Position numbers and translations under genes: made by a program. Of a DNA stretch of 64,000 nucleotides, positions 16,756 through 24,816 are shown one piece after another (position 1 is the first letter of the stretch; each line of letters opens with the position of its first letter). Below the pieces are notes generated by a model, which was given only the letters and a program-made list of their open reading frames with translations, did no database searches and was not told where the DNA came from. The stretch is taken from the NCBI GenBank assembly GCA_937930305.1, contig CALGLE010000012.1:28509-92508 (forward strand). Direction: 5' to 3'. This DNA comes from an uncultured Granulosicoccaceae bacterium (GTDB taxonomy: Bacteria > Pseudomonadota > Gammaproteobacteria > Granulosicoccales > Granulosicoccaceae).

Positions 16756-18150
16756 TCAATGAACGCCAGAGATCGACGTGGCCCGTTTTAACCACTGCGA
16801 ATACAGTGCCACACAACCCACGGGTTCTTGTGCTTGGCTTTGCGGCGGATTGTCTCTGAGACTAAGCAGGACACTTACCGTCTCGGACGCATGGGCTGTG
16901 ATGGTGATGCAGCCACGTTCTTGCAGCCACTCCACGGCCTCTCGAAAATTTTCGGTGTGCGGCCCCGTTACCACAGGCACACCATGAAAGTAGGGCTCTA
17001 GGACATTATGGCCGCCGCGTTCTATTAAAGAGCCGCCCACAAAGGCCGCCCCCGCACCGCTGTACCAGTCATGCAGTTCTCCCAAGGTATCCGCCACATA
17101 CAGTCGATGGGTTTCGTTAGGAACACCACCGAGGCTGCGACGTTCTGGTAACGCATTTGGAAAACGCTCAGCTAAGGTTTTATGCAAGGCTTCAGCGCGT
17201 TCAATATGGCGTGGGACCAGCACCAATAAACCCTCATTAACCTGTTGCATCCAATCGTTTGCAAGCTGCTCTTCTTCTGGCGGGTGGGTGGAGGCAGCAA
17301 CCACATAAGCCGGTTGAGCATCACTTTGCCCGATAGGCACCGTGCAACGCTGTGGCCGGTTATCAGCGAACTTCAAATCCCCCACCACAGTGATCAATGA
17401 GGCATTCGCACCGAGTTTTTTATAACTGTCTGCGTCAGCCGCACTGCGTGCCAGCACACGTACCGAGTGCAAAGCCGCTTGGTAGGCAGGGGCTAAGGTG
17501 CTAGCTAAACGGTGATTCGGTTCAACGGTGTTTAATGTTTTCTCAGTGGCGCGCGCGTTCACCAGGGTGACCGGTATTTGTTGGCGGTGAAGTGTGGTGT
17601 AGAGGTTGGGCCAAATCTCTGTTTCAACCATCACCACGTGTTGAGGCAATGTTCTGGAAATAAACCGGGATGTGATGTTTTTTGTGTCGATGGGTGCGTA
17701 GGCGTGCTGCACACAATGGCCCAATTCGGACTCATCTAAACGTTGCTGCAGCACTTGAAAGCCTGTCGTGGTATTGGTGGTGACCAACCATTGCGCGTTC
17801 GGTGCTTCGCTTAATCGTTCTTGAATGACCGATTGCAATAAAGGCCAAACGGTTTGAATTTCTCCCACTGAAGCGGCGTGCCACCAATCAAAGGATGACT
17901 GCGATAGTTGTTGTTTCTGTTTCTGTTTCTGTTTCTGTTTCTGTTTCTGTTTCTGTTGCGTTTGCTGTTGCGAGTTTTTTTTCAGCGCATGCCGCTTAGA
18001 TACAAAGCCTAAGCGCTCTCCGAAAAACCGCTTATCGCGTTCGCTGAAAGACTTCCAAGCGGCATGACAAACAAACAGTATCGATGCAAGACGTATCAAC
18101 GTTTGGTAACGCCAACCGGGTTTTACGTTGGATGCTGAATTCGCTGACAT
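16756..18150 (-). CDS. waaA: Kdo transferase WaaA (KdtA) with repeat-encoded linker
   Basis: A 464-residue GT-B glycosyltransferase that moves Kdo from CMP-Kdo to lipid IVA at the inner membrane. Signatures include the N-terminal anchor helix (LIRLASILFVCHAAW), the ASVGE motif near residue 93, VETEIWPNL near 157, and the C-terminal GGSLIERGGHN at about 375. Length exceeds the typical 420-430 because of a low-complexity insert after the anchor, seven KQ pairs in a row, encoded by a 6-bp tandem repeat. The insert lies just before the SVGE motif, between the membrane anchor and the catalytic N-domain. Start codon overlaps by one base the stop of the upstream acyltransferase gene, so translation is coupled. 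Confidence 0.94.
   Translation of the reverse strand: MSANSASNVKPGWRYQTLIRLASILFVCHAAWKSFSERDKRFFGERLGFVSKRHALKKNSQQQTQQKQKQKQKQKQKQKQQLSQSSFDWWHAASVGEIQTVWPLLQSVIQERLSEAPNAQWLVTTNTTTGFQVLQQRLDESELGHCVQHAYAPIDTKNITSRFISRTLPQHVVMVETEIWPNLYTTLHRQQIPVTLVNARATEKTLNTVEPNHRLASTLAPAYQAALHSVRVLARSAADADSYKKLGANASLITVVGDLKFADNRPQRCTVPIGQSDAQPAYVVAASTHPPEEEQLANDWMQQVNEGLLVLVPRHIERAEALHKTLAERFPNALPERRSLGGVPNETHRLYVADTLGELHDWYSGAGAAFVGGSLIERGGHNVLEPYFHGVPVVTGPHTENFREAVEWLQERGCITITAHASETVSVLLSLRDNPPQSQAQEPVGCVALYSQWLKRATSISGVH
17913..17954 (-). repeat. hexanucleotide tandem repeat (GTTTCT x7) inside waaA
   Basis: Seven perfect copies of GTTTCT on the + strand (42 bases), encoding seven KQ pairs in WaaA. 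Flanking sequence (TTGTTG, GTTGCG) carries further degenerate Q-rich units. Because the unit is a multiple of three, slippage changes the length of the linker without breaking the frame. Confidence 0.97.
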
Positions 18151-19097
18151 TACACGTAGGGGTTCGTGGCCCCTGGCGGGGGTTTAAAGCGTTTGTGTAA
18201 CCATAAGTATTGCTCAGGAAAGCGCGATACTTGTTCTTCGAATAAATCATTGATTGCTTGTGTACTGCTTAGCTCATCCGTTAAATCTAATTGCAGCGGT
18301 GCAAAAAAAGTGATGCAATAACTGGCGCCGTTATCATGACGCGTGGGAATCATCGGAATGATGGTGGCTTTGGTCATATGGGCAATGCGCGCGGTGCCGT
18401 TTGAGGTCAGTACGGGTTGCTTAAAGTACTGTGTGGCAATACCACCTTGTGATTGGCTGACGCACTGATCAGGTGAGTACCACACGGTATGGCCCTTTTT
18501 TAAATGGCGAATCATGTCGCGAATGTTTTTATTATCAATCATCGGTTGAATCCGGCGTTTGCGCTGCGACACCAACCATTCGGCCACCATGGGATTTTTG
18601 GGTGGGTCATAGACGGCGGCAATTGGCCAGCGTGGCCCCACGTAGCCACCGGCAATCTCTAAGGTAGAGAAGTGGGCTTGCAAAAAAATTACGCCGTTGT
18701 CCGAGTTCAATGCCGAGTTTAAGTGTTCAACGCCTGCAACGCTAAATCGTTCATCCACAGCGTCCATGCCACGAAACCATAACCAGGCGGTTTCTACGAT
18801 GGTCATGCCGACATGGGCATAAACGGCTTTTACTCGCGTCGCTTGTTGTGCATCGCTGAGCTCGGGGAAGGCTAAAGCGATGTTGACTTGGGTGGCGCGA
18901 CGTCGTTTGGGGATCAAAAAATACGCTAACGCGCCAAGCTTTCTGCCTATCGACATGGCAGCATCAAAAGGGAGTCGGGTTAGCAGCCAAAGTAGGCCGA
19001 GTACCAGCCAGATTGGCCAGTACTTAGGGTGGCGATAGGCGCTTGCGTTAAACGCTAATTCGCCTATCGCATTGGCGTTACTGGGGTGGTTTTTCAA
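18150..19097 (-). CDS. LpxL-type lipid A acyltransferase
   Basis: A 315-residue inner-membrane-anchored acyltransferase. A hydrophobic helix at about residues 25-46 (YWPIWLVLGLLWLLTRL) precedes the catalytic HX4E motif, HFSTLE in LQAHFSTLEIAGG (about residue 138), and VWYSPDQ near residue 208 corresponds to the family's conserved DQ block. It transfers a secondary acyl chain in lipid A maturation. It starts inside the end of tolC (20-base overlap) and its stop overlaps waaA's start, so tolC-acyltransferase-waaA form one unit. Together with the gene at 5463 it gives two candidates for the late acyltransferases. Confidence 0.88.
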   Translation of the reverse strand: MKNHPSNANAIGELAFNASAYRHPKYWPIWLVLGLLWLLTRLPFDAAMSIGRKLGALAYFLIPKRRRATQVNIALAFPELSDAQQATRVKAVYAHVGMTIVETAWLWFRGMDAVDERFSVAGVEHLNSALNSDNGVIFLQAHFSTLEIAGGYVGPRWPIAAVYDPPKNPMVAEWLVSQRKRRIQPMIDNKNIRDMIRHLKKGHTVWYSPDQCVSQSQGGIATQYFKQPVLTSNGTARIAHMTKATIIPMIPTRHDNGASYCITFFAPLQLDLTDELSSTQAINDLFEEQVSRFPEQYLWLHKRFKPPPGATNPYV

Positions 19098-20427
19098 GCA
19101 GTGCGTTAACCGCCATCAAATCTTGCTCACCCAGTGTTCCGGCGGCAGACTTCAGGCTTAGCGTATTCAGTACGTAATCATAACGTGCATTCACATAGTC
19201 TGAACGCGCGCTGAAGGTGTCTCTTAAAGCACGCAGCACATCCACCGAAGTTCGGGTACCGGCACGAAAGCCTGCATCGGTGGCTTCGGCTGATTTTTGT
19301 GTGGAATCGAGCGCTTGTCGTAAGGCTCGCACGCGGCTGATGTTGGTTAGCACGCCTCGATAGGCATCGCTGGTGCGTTGCACAACGGCTAATTCTTGCA
19401 CTCGTAGTTGAGATTCAGCCGCGGTGACTTCCGCTTTTGCGCGGGCAACCTGGGCTTTGATGCGCCCTCCGGTGTACAACGGCATGCGAACTTCCAAACG
19501 CAACTCGCCTGCGTCGACATCACGTCGACCGGTTTGCTCGGTGGTGCTGGATGAACCAATGGCGAGGATGTCCACAGTGGGGTAGCTCGCCCCTCGTTCA
19601 GCTTTCACTCGAACACCTGCGCTTTGCAGTTGCAATCGAGTGGTGGCTAGATCTAAGTTTTGATCTTTCGCTAAATTCACCCATTCATCAATGTTGGCAG
19701 GCTCTGGGGAAACCAACGGAATGTCATCTTTTAATGGATCTAAGGTATCGGCACGGGAACCGCTGAGTAATCGCAGCGCCTCTAGTGCAGTGGACAAGCC
19801 GTTTTGGGAAGCCACCTCTTGCGCAATGGCTAGATCATATTGGGCTTGCGCTTCACGCACATCAATAACGGTGGCCAAGCCCACATCAAAGCGTTTCTCG
19901 GCTTGTTCTTTTTGTCGTCCAATCGCTTGCAGTTCAGCCTGGCTGAACGCAACGTTCGCTTCAGATCTGAGCACTTCAAAATAGGCTTCAGCAACACGCA
20001 CGATTAAAGTTTGGCGTGCGCTCTCCAAGTTGGCATCGGCTTGCAACACCGCAAATTCTGCTTGATCGAGCAGGGCTGCATTGCTGCGATGGTATATCGA
20101 TTGGCTGAGCGATAAGGTTAAGCGGGTTGAAGGGAAAGTCTCGCTTAAATCATCATTAATATCGTTCAGGCTAGCGTCAAAACCCAAATTCACTTGGGGT
20201 CGAAACGCGGAACGAGCTAATGGGACTTGCTGGGTGGCCGCCTGGTGAGTCGCAATGGCGGCCTGAATGGTGGGGTCATACTCAGTAGCCAATTGATAGA
20301 TGTCACTGAGATCAGTGGCATTCGCGGTACACGATGCCGCCATCAAAACAGCAGCTGCACACAGCCTTGAGCGAGCTGCAAATTGAGCTAGGGTTCGTCC
20401 TGAGGGTCGTGCCAATCGATTTGTCAT
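19078..20427 (-). CDS. tolC: outer-membrane efflux protein TolC
   Basis: A 449-residue TolC-family channel. It begins with a signal peptide (LCAAAVLMAASCTANA, cleavage before TDLSDIYQLA), and the start of the mature chain, with its YQLA and DPTIQAA features, is the usual first alpha-barrel helix. Two repeats of helical coiled coil follow; ERGASYPTVDI and RMPLYTGGRIKAQVARAKAEV are typical second-repeat motifs. It would form the trimeric exit duct for RND or type I exporters. No inner-membrane partner is near. It is followed directly by the acyltransferase and waaA, and it starts 10 bases downstream of pcm, like the Pseudomonas waaA-tolC neighbourhood. Confidence 0.93.
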   Translation of the reverse strand: MTNRLARPSGRTLAQFAARSRLCAAAVLMAASCTANATDLSDIYQLATEYDPTIQAAIATHQAATQQVPLARSAFRPQVNLGFDASLNDINDDLSETFPSTRLTLSLSQSIYHRSNAALLDQAEFAVLQADANLESARQTLIVRVAEAYFEVLRSEANVAFSQAELQAIGRQKEQAEKRFDVGLATVIDVREAQAQYDLAIAQEVASQNGLSTALEALRLLSGSRADTLDPLKDDIPLVSPEPANIDEWVNLAKDQNLDLATTRLQLQSAGVRVKAERGASYPTVDILAIGSSSTTEQTGRRDVDAGELRLEVRMPLYTGGRIKAQVARAKAEVTAAESQLRVQELAVVQRTSDAYRGVLTNISRVRALRQALDSTQKSAEATDAGFRAGTRTSVDVLRALRDTFSARSDYVNARYDYVLNTLSLKSAAGTLGEQDLMAVNALLEKPPQ

Positions 20428-20437
20428 AGACTCTTAT

Positions 20438-21103
20438 TTAGAACACAAATGTCTGTTCTGATACTGAAAAATTGATCAATGGATCAACTTGGGTCTCAAA
20501 TAGACTGTCAGTGATCCACTCGGATTCAGACAACCGTGTTAACTGGATGGCTTCCATGGTCGGTTGGCTGTTGTCACCTAGAACTGCAAACAATCGGCCA
20601 CCAATGGCCATTTTTTGCCGGTAGTATTCCGGAACGTCGGCCACCGCGCCACCGAAAGCAATGGCGTCGTAGGCATCTCTAGCATCCCAGTTATCGGCGG
20701 CATCTTGCACCATCAGTGACACATTGGTGACGCCTAATGCATCGATATGGCCTTTCGCCTTGGCATGCAACTCGGGATGAATTTCAATGCTGTCGCAGTG
20801 TCGCGATAATCGGGCTAAACAGGCGGTGAGGTAACCAGAGCCGGTGCCAATCTCCAACACCGAATCGGTGGGTTTTAGCGCCAGTGTCTGTAGCAAACGC
20901 CCATCCACTGTTGGCTTTAGTAAAGTTTGCCCGAAGCCAATCGGCAATTGGTAATCACTGTAGGCCAGGCCACGATGTTCTTCCGCTACAAATTGGTCCC
21001 GAGGCACCTCGGCCAACACATCTAAAACACGTTGATCCAGCACGTCCCAAGGGCGGACCTGCTGTTCGATCATGTTCTCACGAGCTTTCTGTAGAGGGTT
21101 CAT
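20438..21103 (-). CDS. pcm: protein-L-isoaspartate O-methyltransferase
   Basis: The track ORF begins at 21199, but ATG 21103 (MNPLQKARENMIEQQVRPWD) is the family start and gives 221 residues, the normal size; the extra 32 residues have no family likeness. Motifs seen: LLKPTVDGRLLQTLAL (substrate-binding start), SAM motif I VLEIGTGSGYLTACLARL at about residue 75, and FGGAVADVPEYY (about 145). It repairs isoaspartyl residues with SAM. It leads the pcm-tolC-lpxL-waaA run. Some branches of this family act otherwise, so the precise substrate is inferred. Confidence 0.88.
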   Translation of the reverse strand: MNPLQKARENMIEQQVRPWDVLDQRVLDVLAEVPRDQFVAEEHRGLAYSDYQLPIGFGQTLLKPTVDGRLLQTLALKPTDSVLEIGTGSGYLTACLARLSRHCDSIEIHPELHAKAKGHIDALGVTNVSLMVQDAADNWDARDAYDAIAFGGAVADVPEYYRQKMAIGGRLFAVLGDNSQPTMEAIQLTRLSESEWITDSLFETQVDPLINFSVSEQTFVF

Positions 21104-21246
21104 AGTGTTTGGTTTTCGGTCAATAGTTCGCGGTCGATACGGCAGGGGAAAACCTGTCGAATGAGCATTATAAGAGAAGTTGTTCAGCCCAGTACTCAAG
21201 TGTTATGGAAAGAAACTTGTTAGCGGGCTGAATTGAGATCGGTGGG

Positions 21247-22710
21247 TCAGCTGCTGCTGCTCTCCGATCCACCCGAATTGGCCGCGTCAGATTTTGGGCG
21301 CCGGCGCCGTCTGCTGCGCTTTTTAGCGGTGCCTTCACCAGAGCTTTCAGGATTCTTGCCGGATTCACCCGATTGGCCCGATGACGCATTCTGCCCGCCA
21401 GATCCGTTGGCTGGGCCACGGCGCGAACGGTTGGACTGGTCACCTCCAGAACGCCCGCCATGGCGGCCACCGCCGCGATGGCCACCGCGTTTTTTGGACT
21501 GTACACGGTCACTACGATCCCCCCATACTGGCTTTTTGGGTTCAATCAGCATTTCATCGGTAATGGGCTCTGTGGGGATGGTTTGGCTGATGTACTCCTG
21601 AATTTCAGGTAGAGAAAAGGCGTATTCCTCACAAACAAAACTCACCGCCTCGCCTTGTGTGCCTGCTCGCGCGGTTCGGCCAATGCGGTGTACGTAATCT
21701 TCAGCTTGCTGAGGCAAATCGTAGTTAAATACATGTGTGACATCATCAATATGCAACCCACGGGCGGCCACATCAGTGGCGATGAGCACGTTCAATTGCC
21801 CGCCGGTGAAGTCGGCCAAAATCTTTTGTCGCTTCTTCTGACGCACATCCCCTGACAAGGTGCCGCACGCTATGTCATTACCGGTTAAGTACGCGGCCAC
21901 TTTTTCCGCCACGCGTTTGGTGTTAACAAACACAATCGCGCGATCGGGTTTCATGCTTTGCACCAATCCCAACAGCAACGGAATTTTTTCGTCAGAAGCC
22001 GGGTGGTATAACGCTTGGCGCACCCCATCGGCCGTAACGTTTCGCGTTTCTGTTTTGATCGCCAGCGGATTATCCATGTGCTCGTAGGCGAGCTCCATGA
22101 CGCGGTGCGATAAGGTGGCTGAGAACAACATACTGGTGCGCTCTTCCGGTTCAGGCATGCGGCGCAATAAATAACGAATATCAGCAATAAAGCCAAGGTC
22201 AAACATGCGATCGGCTTCGTCTAACACACAGATTTCTAGGCGTTTTAAGTTAAATACCTTCTGTTTAAAGTAATCAATCAGTCGCCCTGGTGTGCCGATG
22301 ACAACATCCACACCATCGGCCAATTCTTTACGTTGCTTATCGTAGTCAACCCCGCCGTAGGCGACCATGGACGTGAGCCCTGTGTACTTGCCTAAGTCGT
22401 CGGCATCTTTCTTAATTTGGATGGCCAGTTCTCGGGTGGGGGCCAGCACCAACATACGGGGTTGATTCTTTTCCCGCTCGCCACCATCGTTTTCTAGTAA
22501 CTTGGCAAAACTGCCCAGTAGGAACGCAGCGGTTTTCCCGGTACCCGTTTGCGCCTGAGCTGCGATGTCATTGCCCTGGGCTATGGCCGGTAAGGCCAGG
22601 CCCTGAATTTCAGTACAACGGTCGAATCCGAGTTCATCAATGGCCCGCAGAAGTGGTTCTGGTAAGGACAATTGGCTGAACGCCGGTGTGACGTCAGAAT
22701 CTGTAGTCAT
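21247..22710 (-). CDS. rhlB: DEAD-box ATP-dependent RNA helicase RhlB
   Basis: A 487-residue helicase from ATG 22710 (MTTDSDVTPAFSQLSL); the track start at 22737 adds nine unlikely residues. Motifs in order: Walker A AQTGTGKT, LVLAPTRELA, VIGTPGRLID, DEAD in VLDEADRM, SAT in LFSATLS, VFVNTKR, and HRIGRTAR. The last 100 residues are Gly/Arg/Ser-rich (RGGHRGGGRHGGRSGG) and end in a basic patch followed by acidic/serine residues, an RNA-binding tail. It unwinds RNA, normally in the degradosome. Divergent to trxA-rho, exactly the E. coli arrangement, which is why I name it RhlB rather than RhlE. Bases encoding the tail are GC-rich compared with neighbours. Confidence 0.9.
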   Translation of the reverse strand: MTTDSDVTPAFSQLSLPEPLLRAIDELGFDRCTEIQGLALPAIAQGNDIAAQAQTGTGKTAAFLLGSFAKLLENDGGEREKNQPRMLVLAPTRELAIQIKKDADDLGKYTGLTSMVAYGGVDYDKQRKELADGVDVVIGTPGRLIDYFKQKVFNLKRLEICVLDEADRMFDLGFIADIRYLLRRMPEPEERTSMLFSATLSHRVMELAYEHMDNPLAIKTETRNVTADGVRQALYHPASDEKIPLLLGLVQSMKPDRAIVFVNTKRVAEKVAAYLTGNDIACGTLSGDVRQKKRQKILADFTGGQLNVLIATDVAARGLHIDDVTHVFNYDLPQQAEDYVHRIGRTARAGTQGEAVSFVCEEYAFSLPEIQEYISQTIPTEPITDEMLIEPKKPVWGDRSDRVQSKKRGGHRGGGRHGGRSGGDQSNRSRRGPANGSGGQNASSGQSGESGKNPESSGEGTAKKRSRRRRRPKSDAANSGGSESSSS

Positions 22711-22736
22711 GAGTTTGTTACATTTATAGTTTGACA

Positions 22737-22763
22737 CTCGGTGATGTCGGGACCCTCACCGAG
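22737..22763. promoter_or_regulatory. inverted repeat between rhlB and trxA
   Basis: CTCGGTGA (22737-22744) and TCACCGAG (22756-22763) are a perfect 8-bp inverted repeat with an 11-base spacer, lying in the 108-base divergent intergenic region upstream of both genes. TTGACA (22731-22736) abuts it on the + strand but I see no matching -10 box. It could be an operator controlling both directions or a hairpin in the trxA 5' leader. No factor can be named from sequence alone. Confidence 0.45.
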
Positions 22764-22818
22764 TAACATGCGTATCGATCAACGAACACGCTTTGGCACT
22801 GAGGAGGTGCATTTAATT

Positions 22819-23145
22819 ATGAGTGACCATATTACCGCGATTACAGACGCTAGCTTCGATTCTGAGGTTTTACAGTCAGATGAGCCTGTATTAGTGGACT
22901 ATTGGGCCGAGACCTGCAGCCCCTGTAAAGCCATAGGTACCGTATTGGAAGAGCTCGCGCCGGAATATCAAGGACGCGTGAAAATTGTGAAAGTAGATAT
23001 CGCCAGCAACCCGAATTCTGCGGCGCGCTATGGGGTTCGAGCACTACCGACCCTGATGGTGTTCAAAAATGGTGCGGTAGAAAAGACTTCCCAGGGTGCC
23101 TTATCCCGCGCTCAATTAACGGAAATGCTGGACCAAGCCATATAA
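22819..23145 (+). CDS. trxA: thioredoxin with variant active site CSPC
   Basis: A 108-residue thioredoxin starting at ATG 22819, with the strong Shine-Dalgarno GAGGAGG at 22801-22807; the extended ORF to 22741 is leader. The fold is clear: VLVDYWAE strand, active site, PEYQGRVKIVKVDI, cis-Pro motif VRALPTLMVFKNG. However, the active site reads ETCSPCKA where nearly all TrxA read EWCGPCK: the Trp is Thr and the Gly is Ser, giving CSPC. The gene sits in the classical rhlB<-trxA->rho position, so it is expected to be the main thioredoxin. The change should affect redox potential or partner preference. Confidence 0.93.
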   Translation: MSDHITAITDASFDSEVLQSDEPVLVDYWAETCSPCKAIGTVLEELAPEYQGRVKIVKVDIASNPNSAARYGVRALPTLMVFKNGAVEKTSQGALSRAQLTEMLDQAI

Positions 23146-23513
23146 CTTGGCCAGCCTTTCTTTTCGCAGTTCAAACGTTCGCTTTCTCCTAGTCGTCTCA
23201 ATTTGTCGGCCGGTTAGGGGAGGGCGAATGGTGAGTCAAGAAGCGCTCTCACGAGGTTAATCCGACCAAATCCTGGGTTTACGTGAGGCATTTCGCACAA
23301 AATTCGACCAAACAGCGGTTAAAACGGTGTTCTACCGCACGGAGGTAGACGCCTTTTGCAGAAGCGTGCTAACGTACACGTTGGTTGTATAACGCAGTGT
23401 CGGCACAAGACCGGGCTGTTAATCGATCTAATCCCCACCAAAAAATAAATCACACAAAGCCATTAGCCACGCGTCCGCGTGCACGCACAGCGCATTCGCG
23501 CCGAGTACTACCC
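23146..23513 (+). promoter_or_regulatory. trxA-rho spacer, long rho leader
   Basis: A 368-base stretch between trxA stop and the Rho start with no gene I trust. The track extends the rho ORF 43 codons upstream to TTG 23385, but those residues are basic, low-complexity and unlike Rho, so I treat this as leader. In E. coli the rho mRNA leader is long and is used for autoregulatory termination by Rho itself; the length and position here suggest the same. A weak potential hairpin, TCTACC-GCACGGA-GGTAGA, lies at about 23332-23350, followed by CGCCTTTT. Confidence 0.5.
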
Positions 23514-24776
23514 ATGTCAATGAACCTCACCGATCTTAAAAAAATGAACCCCACTGAGCTGATCGATCTTGCTCAGTCCATTGGTATCGACAACATTGCT
23601 CGCCAACGCAAGCAAGACATGATCTTCGCGATCTTGAAACAGCACTCGCGCAAAGGTGAAGACATCTTCGGCGGCGGTGTTGTTGAAATTTTGCAAGATG
23701 GTTTCGGTTTCTTGCGTTCATCCGACAGCTCCTACTTAGCTGGCCCGGATGACATCTACGTGTCTCCCAGCCAAATCCGTCGTTTCTCGTTAAGAACCGG
23801 TGACACGGTAGAGGGCAAAATTCGGCCGCCCAAAGAAGGGGAGCGGTACTTTGCTTTATTGAAAGTGGATGAAATTAATTTTGGTCCACCCGAGCAAGCC
23901 AAAAACAAGGTGTTGTTCGAAAACTTAACGCCGTTGCATTGTAACGAGCGTATGAATATGGAAATCGGTAATGGCAGTACCGAAGACATTACCGCGCGAA
24001 TTATTGATATTGCAGCGCCCATTGGTAAGGGCCAACGCGGGTTACTGGTATCGCCACCAAAAGCCGGTAAAACCTTAATGCTGCAGAACGTGGCGCAAAG
24101 TATTGCCGCGAACCATCCTGAATGTCACCTAATTGTGTTGCTGATTGATGAGCGACCCGAAGAGGTGACCGAAATGCAGCGCATGGTTAAGGGTGAAGTG
24201 ATTTCCAGTACCTTTGATGAACCTGCCAGCCGTCACGTGCAAGTGGCTGAGATGGTGATCGAAAAAGCCAAGCGTTTGGTTGAACACAAAAAAGATGTGG
24301 TGATACTGCTTGATTCCATAACGCGTTTAGCGCGCGCATACAACACCGTGGTTCCTTCATCGGGCAAAGTACTCACCGGGGGTGTGGATGCGAATGCACT
24401 GCATCGTCCAAAAAGATTCTTTGGAGCCGCTCGTAACATCGAAGAAGGGGGCAGCTTAACTATTGTTGCTACAGCCCTTATCGATACCGGTTCGAAGATG
24501 GACGAAGTTATCTACGAAGAATTCAAAGGCACCGGTAACATGGAACTGCACTTGGATCGTCGTATTGCCGAGAAGCGCGTATTCCCTGCCATCAACATCA
24601 ACCGTTCCGGCACACGTCGTGAAGAATTGATGATGGATCAGGAAGAGCTGCAAAAGGTTTGGATTTTGCGTAAGTTCATTCACGCCATGGATGAAATTGA
24701 GGCGATGGAATTCTTACTCGGTCGCTTACAACAAACAAAGACCAACAATGAGTTCTTTGATGCGATGAAGCGTTAA
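23514..24776 (+). CDS. rho: transcription termination factor Rho
   Basis: A 420-residue hexameric RNA-DNA helicase. I start at ATG 23514 ([11 protein letters not shown]; the second ATG at 23520 matches E. coli MNLTELK best). Seen in order: N-terminal helical region, cold-shock-type RNA-binding OB fold ([16 protein letters not shown], about residues 60-75), Walker [12 protein letters not shown]-loop region [16 protein letters not shown], Walker [17 protein letters not shown], and the R-loop ([13 protein letters not shown]). All core motifs are intact. It terminates untranslated transcripts, and probably autoregulates through the leader. It is the last gene of trxA-rho before a GH43 gene with unrelated function. 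Confidence 0.98.
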   Translation: MSMNLTDLKKMNPTELIDLAQSIGIDNIARQRKQDMIFAILKQHSRKGEDIFGGGVVEILQDGFGFLRSSDSSYLAGPDDIYVSPSQIRRFSLRTGDTVEGKIRPPKEGERYFALLKVDEINFGPPEQAKNKVLFENLTPLHCNERMNMEIGNGSTEDITARIIDIAAPIGKGQRGLLVSPPKAGKTLMLQNVAQSIAANHPECHLIVLLIDERPEEVTEMQRMVKGEVISSTFDEPASRHVQVAEMVIEKAKRLVEHKKDVVILLDSITRLARAYNTVVPSSGKVLTGGVDANALHRPKRFFGAARNIEEGGSLTIVATALIDTGSKMDEVIYEEFKGTGNMELHLDRRIAEKRVFPAININRSGTRREELMMDQEELQKVWILRKFIHAMDEIEAMEFLLGRLQQTKTNNEFFDAMKR

Positions 24777-24816
24777 ATCGCCGTTTGAAAAGCGCTGAGA
24801 ATTTTAATTATTTGAG

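Noticed and set aside
17913-17954. waaA repeat as an on/off phase-variation switch
   Set aside because: The unit is six bases, so changes in copy number keep the frame; it can alter length only.
21168-21601. ORFs of 122-125 residues on both strands over the end of rhlB
   Set aside because: They are shadows of the GC-rich Gly/Arg-rich rhlB tail; compositions are Pro/Arg- or Ala-rich without family features or ribosome binding sites.
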